Below are positions 1-10,945 of a DNA stretch of 64,000 nt, piece by piece (the stretch's first letter is position 1; each line of letters starts with the position of its first letter). Under the pieces are notes generated by a model, which saw only the letters and a list, made by a program, of their open reading frames with translations, ran no database searches and was not told the origin of the DNA. The DNA comes from Ligustrum vulgare (Eukaryota; Streptophyta; Magnoliopsida; Lamiales; Oleaceae). Location of the stretch: NCBI GenBank assembly GCA_963555705.1, contig OY743168.1, forward strand, positions 20,838,139 to 20,902,138. The letters are read 5' to 3'. Both the position numbers and the translations under genes were made by a program.

Positions 1-1200
1 TCACAGTTCAGTCACATAAAGTAACAATTAGGTCACACGAGATCACACCCAACTCCAAAAATGATTTTTTTCCTCTATGTTTCCCCCACCTCATCTCATC
101 CCCCCCACCAGATCCAAAATTATTTTTTCTCTCTATATTTTCCCAACCCCAACCTCATCCAACCCGCAAAGTCATAATTGATCACACAAAGTTACATTTT
201 AGTCACAAATCATAATCACAAATTTCACCGCAACCTCACCCCACCCCAACCCATCCAACTCTAGCCCACATGCAAAGTCACATTTGGTCACACAAAGTCA
301 CAATTTGTCACTCAAGGTCACAATTCGATCACAATTATAAATTTAGTTGCAAAATTCACCCCACCTCACCCCACATGCAAAGTCACAGTTGGTCACACAA
401 AGCCATAGCTAGTCATACAAGGTCACAACTTGTGCATTTCTTGGTCACGGTTAGTCAATATTTGTTATCACAATTACCTAATTATTGGTCACATATTATT
501 TATTTATTGGTCACAACTTACTCATTTTTTGTCACATTCAGTACTCGTCACAAGTCCCACAAAATCACAAGAAAAGTCATAGCTGGTCATACAAGGTCAT
601 AACTTGCGCATTTTTTTATCACGATTAGTCAATATTAGTTATCACAGTTATCTAATAATTGGTCACATATTATTTATTTATTGGTCACAACTTACTCATT
701 TTTTGTCACATTTAGTACTCGTCACAAGTCCCACAAAATCACAATTAGTCAATGTTCTGGTCACAATATCTAATAAATTGGGCACATCTCGCAGTTGTCA
801 CAAGTCGCACAAAGTCACAATTAATCACAACCACCCATCTAACTGGTCACACAAAGTCACGATTGGTACAAATCAAACGGTCACATTCCGTTCTCGTCAC
901 AAGTTCGCAAAGTAACAATTAATCAATATTTCGATCACAATTATCTAATAAATTGGTCAAATCCCGAGCTCGTCACTAGTCACACAAAGTCACTATTAGT
1001 CAATATAAATTGATTAAACAGTTCACATCCCCTTCTAGTCAAAGGTCACACAAAGTCATAACTGATACAAATTGTAAGTCACAATTGCAAATTTAGTTGT
1101 AAATCAAATTTTGTGATCAATAATTTAATTAAACTGATCACGCTCTGTACTCGTCACAGATCGTACAAAGTCACAATTACGTAATAATTTGTCTCAGTCA
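1..1200. repeat. Degenerate GTCACA-rich minisatellite
   Basis: The motif GTCACA, usually as GTCACAATT or GTCACACAAAGTCACA, recurs dozens of times at irregular 10-20 bp spacing across this block. A longer unit of about 174 bp is duplicated in tandem inside it (about 400-573 and 574-747). ORFs of about 100 codons here are by-products of the repeat and have no recognisable domain. The array begins before the window. Confidence 0.7.
400..747. repeat. 174-bp tandem duplication inside the GTCACA array
   Basis: Two adjacent copies share long near-identical stretches, for example CTTACTCATTTTTTGTCACA at about 518 and again at about 692. The offset is about 174 bp with scattered substitutions. It is a higher-order unit within the minisatellite. 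Confidence 0.7.
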
Positions 1201-1467
1201 CCAAGAATTGATCACAATCACACAAAACTCATCACCCATCCCTTCACCAACACCACCCCTTCCACTACACAGCCGCATAACCACACTCCACACCAATGCC
1301 ACTAGAACACCACCACCACATCACCGCAAGAACTGCACCTCCACCACCACACACAGTCACACACCATCAGGACCACACTACACACCTCCGGATCCACACT
1401 CCACGCCACCACACACCCCGCTAGAACCACACCGCCACCACCAGGACACAGACATATACCACCCACA
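1201..1467. repeat. CA/CCA-rich low-complexity DNA
   Basis: Strongly strand-asymmetric CCACCACA-type sequence. The same composition resumes at 2151-2215, on the far side of the inserted hAT-type MITE, so the two parts were once contiguous. Open frames here encode only His/Pro/Thr-rich low-complexity peptides and are not called as genes. Confidence 0.6.
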
Positions 1468-2150
1468 CAGTGGCGGACCCATAGGGGGGTCCTAGGGGGG
1501 TACGTGACCCCCTCCATTTTGATTTTGATTTTTTTTTTTTTTTTTTTTTGAAAAGTTCAAAAATAAAAAATCAAAAAAGATGATTTGAATGGTTGAATAA
1601 TTGTTTTTTTTAGTTGAATGAAGGTAAAGTTTCGACTTTGAATAATTAAAATTTATGCATATTGAATAGATTCTTTTAGATGAAATATATGTAAAAGATT
1701 GTAACATATATTAAGTAAATATAGCCTCTTTTTGGTATCAATTAAAATCTAAATTTTAATATTTGTCAAAATCAAAAATCAATCTCAACCATAGATTTCA
1801 TAGGACCCATAACTTTTCAATCACGCATCTCATCAACTTTTATCAAAATCTACGATAATCTACACTAAACAGGAATATAATTGATTAGAATTTGAATATG
1901 TTAATTGATTGTTTACTGCGATATAATCTGTCAATTTCTTTTGAATTATAACGTAGATTTTACTGAAAATAATTTAGCATATTTGTGAGATTGTATATTA
2001 TTTAGTACATTGTCTTTTGTGAATTTGAATTTTATCATTATTTTCGATCTTTTCCTAAAAAAAAAAATTTCGGGGGCGCTGCCCCCGAACCCCCGTAAAA
2101 TCTACCACAAACTGTGCCCCCCTGCTACAAAATTTCTGCGTCCGCCACTG
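1468..2150. mobile_element. Non-autonomous hAT-type element (MITE-like)
   Basis: The termini form an inverted repeat: the left end is CAGTGGCGGAC and the reverse complement of the right end is also CAGTGGCGGAC. The element is flanked by a perfect 8-bp direct duplication CACCCACA at 1460-1467 and 2151-2158, the target-site length typical of hAT transposons. Sub-terminal DNA is G- or C-rich (GGGGGGTCC on the left, GCCCCCGAACCCCC on the right) and the interior is AT-rich with no transposase ORF. CAGTGGCGGA-type termini are familiar from plant non-autonomous hAT elements. Confidence 0.85.
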
Positions 2151-2215
2151 CACCCACACACAATGAACAACCAAAAAACCGCACCACCGCACCTTTGCTA
2201 GAACCACCACCCAAA

Positions 2216-2689
2216 TGCGAGCCATCTGCAATTTTTAAATAGAGGAACTGTCATGCAATTTTGAAATAGAGGATTTAAGTTGCAATTTCTGCTTCAAGGA
2301 CTAAAATTCACCTTCTTTACAATTGCTTGGGAGCTTCATTGAAATTTCACCAAAACATCAAAGATTCTTAGCAAGAGAAAATGGTGGCAGTGCTACATAG
2401 AGGCATTGCTTCCTCCGAGACTTGCAGTAAGAAGGCACTGCTGCTATGTATGAGATGCGACAGCATGCCTCATGTCGTTGTCGCCTCTCACCTTTAGCAG
2501 CGACGCTAGCTACTACTGCTAGTCGATGGCAGTGCGCCACTATTTGACTTTTGACACCAGCCCGCCGTGATGCAGAATGACCCATCGGCAGGGAGACTCG
2601 ATTTGAAAATGGGAAAAGAGAGAATATACAAAGGTAAAGGAAAGGAGGTAGAAAGTAAATTTGATGAAGGGTTTGTATTGGATTGATGG
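2216..2689. other. Unassigned spacer
   Basis: No gene or transposon recognised. It ends in the GATGG target duplication of the solo LTR. A minus-strand open frame across 2358-2747 runs into the LTR and contains poly-Gly from the poly-C tract, so it is not accepted as coding. Confidence 0.4.
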
Positions 2690-3399
2690 TGACACTCCCC
2701 ACCCCCCCCCCCCCAAAAGTACATTTACTAGATTTGAAGCGAGACATGCGCCGACGATAGATTTTAACTAAAAATAAAACCTATCATTAAGACTTGTAAA
2801 ATCTTGAATTTCTAAAATAATTTGACAGTATTCACCTTTAGTAATTAACACATATAACACCTTATTTTTCAAAGACAACTTTAAATCACAGTTCTCAACA
2901 TATAAGTAGTTCCATACACAATTCAATATCAATGAATTTATTTTACAAAAACACATCCCGCACACTCGTATAAAATTGCATGTGGTGGAACTCAAAACTA
3001 TATTTACATGACATATGAAATAAATACAACACATACGATCTACAAAGTTTTCAAAAGACAAAAGTGTTCAAAAATTAACATCATGTAATCATGTCCACCT
3101 TTTTCTAATCATGTCCACCTTTTTCTAAAATTATTTGGGAAAAACATGTGAGCTAATAAACTCAGTGAGTGGAAAATCTAATAACAAACTATATTTTCCA
3201 AAATTTGTTTGCGCAAGAAATCAAGAAATCTTCATTTATCAAAAAAAAAAAAAAAAAAAAAAATTCAAAATTTACTTTTACAAATAAAGCAAGAAGACAT
3301 CATCATGTAATAATAATAATACAAAATTCACTTAAGTTCTCATATCATAATCTCATTGATCGTATTGCATCATATCAAATCACATGCACGCAATGTGTC

Positions 3400-3530
3400 A
3401 GCTTGAGCCACTGGTACCCTGTGACCCCTTCGCCAAGGCGGCATAATTAAACAGCTTGTGTCATAGGCCCCTTCTCCAAAGTAGCATACTTAAATAGCTT
3501 GAGTCATAGGCCCCTTCTCCCGTATGAGGT
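3400..3530. repeat. Short imperfect tandem repeat inside the solo LTR
   Basis: About three imperfect units of 40-50 bp contain CAGCTTG(A/T)G(T/C)CA followed by a CCCCTTC(T/G)CC core (near 3400, 3451 and 3495). Confidence 0.5.
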
Positions 3531-3989
3531 ATATTCTTATCAACATCAAGTACCACTTAAACAAGATTTTGCATTAACATCATAAATAACGATTCACACG
3601 TCACATCATTTTTCATAACTTTCACATTATCTCAAAATCATGAAATATCATTCAAAACATATAAAACTTTTCAAAGATAAGCCATAACTTTTATGAAAAC
3701 CATAGAAAACATCATAAATAATTTCTTTTCTAAAGAGTAAGAAAGGAAGATTTCCACTCACAACTTTGGACCAATATTCTAGCTTGATTGGTATACTTTT
3801 TCAATCTCCTCAATATCACTTGTAATACACAATGTAAACCAACTTACATTCCAATCTTTCCAAGAATTCTCTACCATTTTCCTTACCTTATATATTTTAT
3901 GCATTTCAGATTTCCACAAGTAATTATGGTTTCCCTTACATTGGTGATCATCATAAATCCTCTAATTCATGTAATTGGAGATGGTTCTT

Positions 3990-4157
3990 TAGCCACTGTT
4001 TGGCAAAATATGTTTTTTTATGTTTTTAAACAACACAATTCCCAAAATCACTTTTTAACCACACATTTTCTCTCTCCACTTTTCAACCACATATTTTACC
4101 TCAAAAACATAAAAAAAACATGCTTTTAAACAAACAACTTTTAACAAACAGAGGCTA
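3990..4157. mobile_element. MITE-like insertion nested in the solo LTR
   Basis: The ends are inverted: TTAGCCACTGTTTGGCAAAA on the left and, as reverse complement on the right, TTAGCCTCTGTTTGTTAAAA. The inside carries the motif TTTTTAACCACACATTTTCT, also found at 39385, 59360 and, inverted, 59232. No clean direct target duplication is visible, so the superfamily is not assigned. Confidence 0.5.
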
Positions 4158-5067
4158 AATTTTAGACCAAAACATTTCTTTTGTTAAAAAAAATCAGCAT
4201 ACACCCTTTTTGTACATCTTAATATTCAAGCCAATTTCATCAAGAATTCCATTTCTTCCTTCAGATATATCATTTTCCTCATTCATATACAAATTTCATG
4301 TGATCCAAAATCATAAGAAATAAGTTTATAATTCACCTTCATGCTTCTTAACTCACTTAATATGGAAACTAACATAATTCCATCATATTTGCTAAATTCT
4401 AATTTCTAGGGAATCTTCTATACCAAAGGAAACATACAAACAAGATTATGATTCATTCTTTAATTCTATCCCAAAATTTTATAAACCCTAGGTTTTCAAA
4501 TTCCCTTCAACTTGTAGAAATTCAAGAAACTCAAAGAAGAAAAACAGTTCTTACCTTGTTGTGATTTCCCTATCTTTCTTTTCCCTTCTTCTTCCAAAAT
4601 TTTGCAAAGTTTTCTCCCTTTTTCTACCTCAATTTTTCGGCCCTCTCTCTCCCTTTCTAAGCTCTCATTTGTTGTTTTTGTGTAATGGTTTAATAATAAA
4701 TAAATAAAGAAAGAAAGACGAGAAAAGTGTAATAGATTACAAAATATCTAACAATCTTTTTATCTCTTTCTCTCTCCTCTTAATCGACTTAGGAGCTACC
4801 TTTTTTTTTATTCCATCCATATACAAATTGGTCCTCAACCTTAGGTTCCCGTTCAATCTAATCCCCGAAACTTCTACGCGATTCTATGCAATACCGGGAA
4901 AAATGACAAATCCGGAATTTTCATAATTTTGGTCCTTACTTTCACCAATTCCATTCTTATATACTATAATATAAAAAAAATTCAAAAACATATAATCAAA
5001 GACACAAGAAAATAGTTCTAGAACTTAGTAACCTTTAAAAATACGTGAATCAGGGTATTACAGATGG

Positions 5068-5909
5068 TACCTATATATTTTAATTTATTATTATAAATTA
5101 ATAATGAAAAATTGAATTACCGCTTGATTTGTAAAAAAAAAAAAAAAAAAGTTTTATCTATATTTAATTTTTAAAATTGATACTTAAAAGGTGGGTTTCC
5201 ATGTAATTTTTCCATTAATTAAGTCTCCTTTAAAAATCTACACATCTTCTATTTGTAATTAATTACAAACTATCAGTATCTAACTACGGTTCGACCGAAG
5301 ATGCTTTTATATGGTATAACAAACTGTTTAGCTACTTGTATCGATTTGCCACAATGTGGTCAAATACTACCTAATTGATTATAATTTTGTAATTTATAAT
5401 TAATTACAAACTGCCAACGAATAGTTCAGTCAAAGATGCATTTGTATGGAATAACAAGTTATTTAGCTACTTGTATCGATTTTCCACAATGTAGTTATAT
5501 ATTGCCTAATGATCAATTACAAATTTATACACTCATGTTATGAATTGCAATTTATACACTAAATGTCATAAATTGCAATTAGTATGATTTTTTAATATAC
5601 CAATTAGTATGATCAATTACAAATTTAAATTTTTGTTGTCATAAATTTAACCCAAACTTTTCTGGTAGCCTTGACTTGTTTGCTAGAGTTGAGAAGTCCA
5701 TGAGACATTTTTTTAAGTGGAAATTACGCCCATGCATTGTAAGATTGAAAAATCAAATTTGAGACTTGTTAGTTCAAAAGCCAGGTCTTAATTTTATTTT
5801 TTATATTATTATTTTTATTTTTAATTGCCTAATACTAGACAACCAACCTAAGCCCTAATTATTCCAAACCAAACATTTTTTCACAGATTTCTGTCTTCAC
5901 CCACTTCAA
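5068..5909. repeat. AT-rich spacer with a ~135-bp imperfect tandem repeat
   Basis: Two diverged copies lie at about 5254-5385 and 5391-5520. Each contains AATTACAAACT, a GAAGATGC or AAAGATGC word and GCTACTTGTATCGATTT, with offsets of 134-141 bp. No coding region is seen. Confidence 0.5.
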
Positions 5910-6612
5910 GAGCATCTTTAATGGATATGTGAAAAGTGGAGGTCAATTGAATGAGAGATGAAGAGATAGATATATTATTTTAAGGTTGCGTTTGATTGCT
6001 TCTACTTTCTAGGCAAAATGATTTCCATGGAAGACCTTCACGCGCCTGAATTCCACATTTTCATTGAATTTGTTTTCAAAGCTAGGGAGTAGAATTTATT
6101 TTCTAGGCAAAATGTTTAACCGTTTTCAATACGTTTGATCATTTCTTGTTGTTTTTAATTGATTTGTTTTTTCTTAAAAATTAACAATATAATTATCAAG
6201 TATGAATGTGTGAAAAAATTAAAAAAAATATATTTTTTGGATTAAAATAGCTAATTTTTGCTTTATTTGCAATGAAAAATAATGTCAATCAAACAACAAA
6301 AGTTGAAAAATTCTCCACTTTTTTACCTAGAAAATTAAATCAATCAAACACATTAAACTTCCAATTTCCAAGAATTCAATTCCCTAGAATTCATTTTCTT
6401 TCCACCCAAATTCTACAATCGTTATCAAACACAGCTTAAGATTAAATTGTAGAGATGATGTGGATGTTGAAAGTAGAAAGTATAAAAAAAAGGGAAAAGG
6501 TGGGGGAAAATAAGGAAAAAGTGGAAGAGAGAAGAAGAAAGAGATATTAGAGTGAGACCCATGAATTTCTCTCTCTCTCTCAAAGAGTTCACAGCCACCA
6601 TTGGAGATGCTA
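5910..6612. mobile_element. MITE with GAGCATCT ends, interrupted by another MITE
   Basis: The left end GAGCATCTTTAATGGAT and the right end CCATTGGAGATGCT are inverted copies of a GAGCATCTCCAATGG-type terminus common in plant MITEs. The flanking triplets are CAA and TAA, an imperfect 3-bp duplication. Its body (GAAGAAAGAGATATTAGAGT, then a GA/CT-rich stretch) resembles 39640-39735. The PIF-like MITE at 5984-6436 lies inside it, so this element is the older of the two. Confidence 0.6.
5984..6436. mobile_element. PIF/Harbinger (Tourist-like) MITE, copy 1
   Basis: The 453-bp element is bounded by a TAA duplication (5981-5983 and 6437-6439) and has inverted ends GGTTGCGTTTGAT and AGCTGTGTTTGAT. 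Its interior matches the element at 40505-40979, sharing words such as TTTTTACCTAGAAAATTAA with small changes. The 3-bp TAA target and the TGTTTGAT-type ends point to PIF/Harbinger. Confidence 0.7.
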
Positions 6613-6729
6613 TAAAGGAAACACCTTCCTCATGTCTCTGGTACGAGTGATGACGATGACAGCTTCACTACTGTGAGTGATGATGCTTTGATTTTGATTT
6701 CAATGGTGCTATGCTTCTTCATTACCTTG

Positions 6730-7366
6730 TGTTGACCACAAAATCTAACTGGATCTTGGACCAACACGTCTCATCTCCTCCTTCTTGAACACGTGGATCT
6801 CCCGCGCATTATGACAAACTATCAGTTTGCAAAGGGAACCGAGGTGGCTCCCGTTTACACTCCGATGCCAAAGTCAGTACTCATTTGTGGCGAATATATA
6901 TTGGGTGCATGAAATATAAGTGTGTAAAAGAGAGTCTTAAATTGCTAACATTTTACTTGGAGACAATCGTGCTTTATTTATAGAGGAACTTGTTATCTCA
7001 GATCACGACACGTGGCGTACTTTACACTTGTCATCACCCTAGCTCATGGAGGTGACAACCTTACTTTTCAACCGTAATCATTGCTACATTTCGTAGGGGA
7101 TAGGCATCTGTCACGTCTTGGTAAAGACAGTGTCCCATCACTGACTCCATCTCTCTTCTGGTCAACGCCGTAAAGCGCCCCAACTGAGTATAAAGCACAT
7201 CGGCTAGGCGTTAACCAGGTCGGCTAAAAGGGTTTGCTTGACGTACCACCTCGACCTTCATCCCAGGGTGATATTTTAGGCCTTAGCTGTGGATCAAGAT
7301 CCGTTGGGCTACTATTGGGCCTTCGCTGGTGGATCACTGTACCTTTCTTTGGACCCGGATTCAACA
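6730..7366 (-). repeat. 3' LTR of Tat copy 1
   Basis: It begins TGTTGACCACAAAATCT and ends TCAACA, and aligns over its length with the two LTRs of copy 2 (46809-47491 and 58101-58781). The polypurine tract, CCCTCAAATCT on the plus strand, abuts it at 7367-7383. The partner LTR is missing. Confidence 0.8.
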
Positions 7367-7648
7367 CTAGTCCCTCAAATCTGAATGGATCATTCATGGT
7401 CGTGTAGGATTTGTCATGATTTCACAGCATTAACTTCTTAGGGAGTCGATAATGAAATTCCTTATGTAAGGTTCGGACTCATATTATAGCCGATCTTCTG
7501 CCTCAGATTTTCCCTCCTAAATGGGGTCGGGATCGTACTAGCGCGTTCCTTAAGCGGCACATTTAATTCAGAGGGGCTATTGGTGTCTATTTCCAAGAAA
7601 TATATATATATAATGGGAGGGGAGTAGCATTTCGCAGCGCGTGGTATT
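7367..7648 (-). other. Tat copy 1 non-coding region next to the LTR
   Basis: Homologous to 47492-47900 of copy 2 and containing the polypurine tract at its left edge. The last five bases, GTATT (7644-7648), are one half of the Athila target duplication. The Tat sequence resumes at 20034. Confidence 0.6.
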
Positions 7649-9126
7649 TGATGCGTGTCGTAATGCACCAAAATAATAATTAAATTCCTTGTTCACTATT
7701 ACTAAGAATATAGCAGTGGAAGCAAGGGTCGATCCCACGAGGAACGGGAACTAATTTAATGCCATGTCAATTAGAATTATAAGGGGGGGTTTTTGAGTTG
7801 AAAATTGCAATTAATCTAAATGATCAAGTAAAGATGTAAAATAGCTGGAATAAAAATCAATTAATAAGAAATCCTAGTTCTCAGGTTCGGTTGTGCCCTA
7901 TCATAATATTGTCATTCCCCAAGCAACGCATGTACTATTTCCTTTGTTTTATTTATCACCCGGACTAATCAAAAAACTCTAATTAATCCAATTCTTCCTT
8001 AATAATAATCAATTAGAATTAGTTCTCCAATCAATTTAGAGTGAATGAACAACCTAGAATAAGCTCCCTAGATTTAATTCATTAACTATGTGAAAACAAG
8101 AAGAATTAGGTGAACTAAATTATCAATTTCATATGCTCGAATTTGATTAATCTAGATTGGATTTTCATATGGAAATATAAAATCACCAATTACTACTATG
8201 ATTTGGATAACAAGACAAATACGAATCCAATTACCCAAATTAGCAAACATCAACACAATAATTAAAAGACAAGGCCTTAATCAATTAATAAATTGTCTTG
8301 ACGAAATTAATGTTCATGAAAAATCCAATAAATAAAACATTAGAAACAAGAACTACGTTACAAGTTTAAGGAATGAATAATAAAATAATATGAACACAAC
8401 GTCCCCCTTGAACTAGGTTGAGAAGACTAGCCACGCATTGCCATGAAGAATTCCCCAAAAATATTGTCTTGATTCACCTTGATTTTGCCTCGGATTTCTT
8501 CTTTTCAAACCTTGATATTGGTGGCTCTTAAAAATAATAATCTCCTTTTTCTTGTCATGAACTTCCCTATTTATAACCTCAATTTTCGTGCCCTAGCTTT
8601 GGCCTCAAGAAATCCCAAATTATGGAAAGAATTGAAATAAGGAAATTCTTGACTTGAAGATTTACGGCCGTAATTTTCCATTTACGGCCGTAATTGAGTT
8701 TCTGCGTATTTTCCAAAGTTGACATTACGGCCGTGACATATCCATTTACGGCCGTGACATATCAATTTACGGCCGTGACATATCAATTTACGGCCGTAAC
8801 TAAATCTCTGCTGATTTCTTTCTTTTAGATGGTTACGGCCGTAACTTTACCTTTACGGCCGTAACTAAGTCTCTGCTTAATTTCACTTTGCTTCACGACA
8901 CTTTCACGGCCGTAACCTTATTTTCTTACGGCCGTAACTTTATTTGCATGAAAGTCCCCAACTTCAGTTTTTGAGTGCATTTTGATCCTTTTTTCTTCTT
9001 TTCTCTTCTTTTATGATCCTATGCAATATAAAACATAAAATGCATTAATAATACTTAAATAGAATCACATTATTGCTTATTTAAGGATATAAGTGCATCA
9101 AATAAACGTTAATATAACACTTATCA
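7649..9126 (-). repeat. Athila 3' LTR
   Basis: It starts TGATGCGTGTCG and ends CACTTATCA. It is identical to 18551-20028 apart from the two visible substitutions. It carries ten ACGGCCGT-centred palindromes at 8662-8937 and a minus-strand TATA box near 8570. Confidence 0.95.
8662..8937. promoter_or_regulatory. Ten-copy TTACGGCCGTAA palindrome array (3' LTR)
   Basis: Copies start at 8662, 8682, 8725, 8746, 8767, 8788, 8833, 8853, 8904 and 8926. Within groups the spacing is 20-22 bp. Between groups it is 43, 45 and 51 bp. Most groups are followed by TCTCTGC or TTTCTGC. The array lies 5' of the TATA box in U3 when read in the element's direction. A role as a protein-binding enhancer is inferred. 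Confidence 0.7.
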
Positions 9127-9139
9127 AATCCCCCCACAC
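9127..9139 (-). other. Athila polypurine tract
   Basis: On the minus strand GTGTGGGGGGATT directly abuts the 3' LTR, in the expected place for plus-strand DNA priming. Confidence 0.8.
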
Positions 9140-9959
9140 TTGAACCATTGTTCGTCCTCGAAAAATGATTGAAAAGAACTAAAGCACGACTCGAATGAAC
9201 ATGTTAGACTTTTAAATCTGGAAAGTCAAGGTCACAACCCACTTCTTTTTAGCACGAAAATCAAATTGCATAATCGGAGTGTGTTAGTGTGTGTAAGAGA
9301 TGCATCACCCAATATTCTCCGAACAAAAATGAAAATTTATACCCCAATGTGGATTATATCCTTTCACCTCTCGTGAGTTCTCTCTGAATTTATCAATTCC
9401 CCATAAAAATGTAAGTTTTGACTAATTCAAGTAAATGCCAACAGATTAGTGCGGTTTATCTCATGGTAAAAATTTAGTCAATACACAGTTTCAGATCAAA
9501 AGGGCACAAAATATAGACCAAGCAATTCAAACCACTCATAAGTACATGTAATGGGAGCCAACACTCTCACCGGATATCTCTCTTCGCACAAAGTGTATAT
9601 AAAGGTGAGAATTTTACGCTCAACTCACTGCATGAAAAACTTGTTACCACAGATTGCTCAAATGTCAAAACCGGAGCCGACAATAACACAAGTGCAAAGC
9701 AAAGGTCTTTGTTAGGTTGTAGCGGGGCTTCGGGTCAGGTGGGATAAAAGGGAAACATTTAGGCTGAATCGAGAAGGAGTTTCACAAGCCAAATCGGTTC
9801 AATTATAACTTCCCTTCTTTCTTCTTCAACATGAATTAATAATCTCCCTGCTATCCAACTGATTTAACACTAGACTTCCATTTGTGCAGCTTGAGTGTTT
9901 ATTTTCAATACTAGCAAATGTTCATGACCTCGTAATTTGAGAACTGGCCTGAACTTCTC

Positions 9960-9996
<37 letters not shown>

Positions 9997-10945
9997 CTTT
10001 TGGTCAAATCACCCCACAATCCCCAATGACACAAGATTGAATTTCTACTTTGAAACTTAATCCATCTCATACTTCTCAACCAACACAAGCTTGTGAATCC
10101 GTTCTCTATAGGTTCAAGAAAAAGGATAACATGAAAGAATGGGTGTTCGTGGCTTGTAGTGTGGTATTAATATTCCAAAGAAAAGCTAAGGCTCAAAGGG
10201 TCTTCTATTGGTAAATGTACAATGGTAGGCTTATTTAGAAGGCCAAATTTGGTTCATCCTAGTGCCTTTACTATATTTTGCACTCGAGCCAAGAAGCTAC
10301 TACGGCATGTACACAAAAGCATATCCAAGAACAAATCAACCATGCAGGACACACATTAAAAAAATAAGAGCTTTATATAAAGAGTAAAAGTAGCTCATAG
10401 GCTCAAAAGCTCACAAATTATGGTTCATATGTGTGTCTCCCATCCAATTATGAGTTTTGGTCATTGCTCGGTCTTAGGGTCGAAAAAAAAAATCTAGTGG
10501 CCAAAGGGGTGAATCTCTTTACTCGGGGTAATTATTAGTTATATCAAATTTGGGTTTGAATCTACTAGGTTGCAGAGATATGGCAATTTGTCCCCATTTT
10601 CAAACTTATTCGGAAAGTATTGGAAAATTCATCTCTACGTGCTCAATTCATGTCCAATTATGCAATTTAGGAGTTGGTGGTTCAAAAATTATGATAAGTG
10701 GTTTGCTTCCTATTCAACCAGTGTAAATAAAGGAGGACCAAAATAGCATAGATAGGTAGCAAAGGCAGATGACAAGGTCAAAATGAAATTAACAGATTCG
10801 ATTACAGAGAGAAAATAAATTAGATAAGCTTACAATCAAGTCAATCCCCCCCCCCCACTTAGACAATTCAATGTCCTCATTGAAAAGGACAACAATAAAA
10901 GGGAAAACAATAAAAGGGGAAAAAAAAAGAAGGAACTCCCTTGGT
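9140..10945 (-). other. Athila 3' non-coding region
   Basis: About 1.8 kb between the last ORF and the polypurine tract has no long ORF. It includes a long homopolymer T tract near 9969-9996. Short open frames here read through homopolymers and are not genes. Confidence 0.6.

Larger units (their letters stand above)
2690..5062 (-). mobile_element. Solo LTR, probably Ty3/gypsy Tekay/Del-like
   Basis: A 2373-bp block starts with TGACACTCCCC and ends with CAGGGTATTACA, so both ends follow the TG...CA rule and are mutually inverted. It is flanked by a perfect 5-bp duplication GATGG (2685-2689 and 5063-5067). No second LTR or internal coding region is present, which fits a solo LTR left by LTR-LTR recombination. 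TGTAATACCC-type ends and the motif CTCAGTGAGTG near 3160 recall long Tekay/Del LTRs. That lineage and the minus orientation are inferences. A poly-C run lies near the left end and a MITE-like insertion near 3990-4157. Confidence 0.75.

Noticed and set aside
1208..1495. His/Pro/Thr-rich ORF
   Set aside because: Low-complexity CA-rich DNA that runs into a transposon terminus. No domain and no conservation evidence.
2358..2747. 129-codon minus-strand ORF
   Set aside because: It spans the left boundary of the solo LTR and encodes poly-Gly from its poly-C tract.
8662..8937. Regularly spaced short palindromes resembling a CRISPR array
   Set aside because: It is within a plant LTR, the repeat is 12 bp with spacers of 8-10 bp that are themselves similar, and there are no cas genes.
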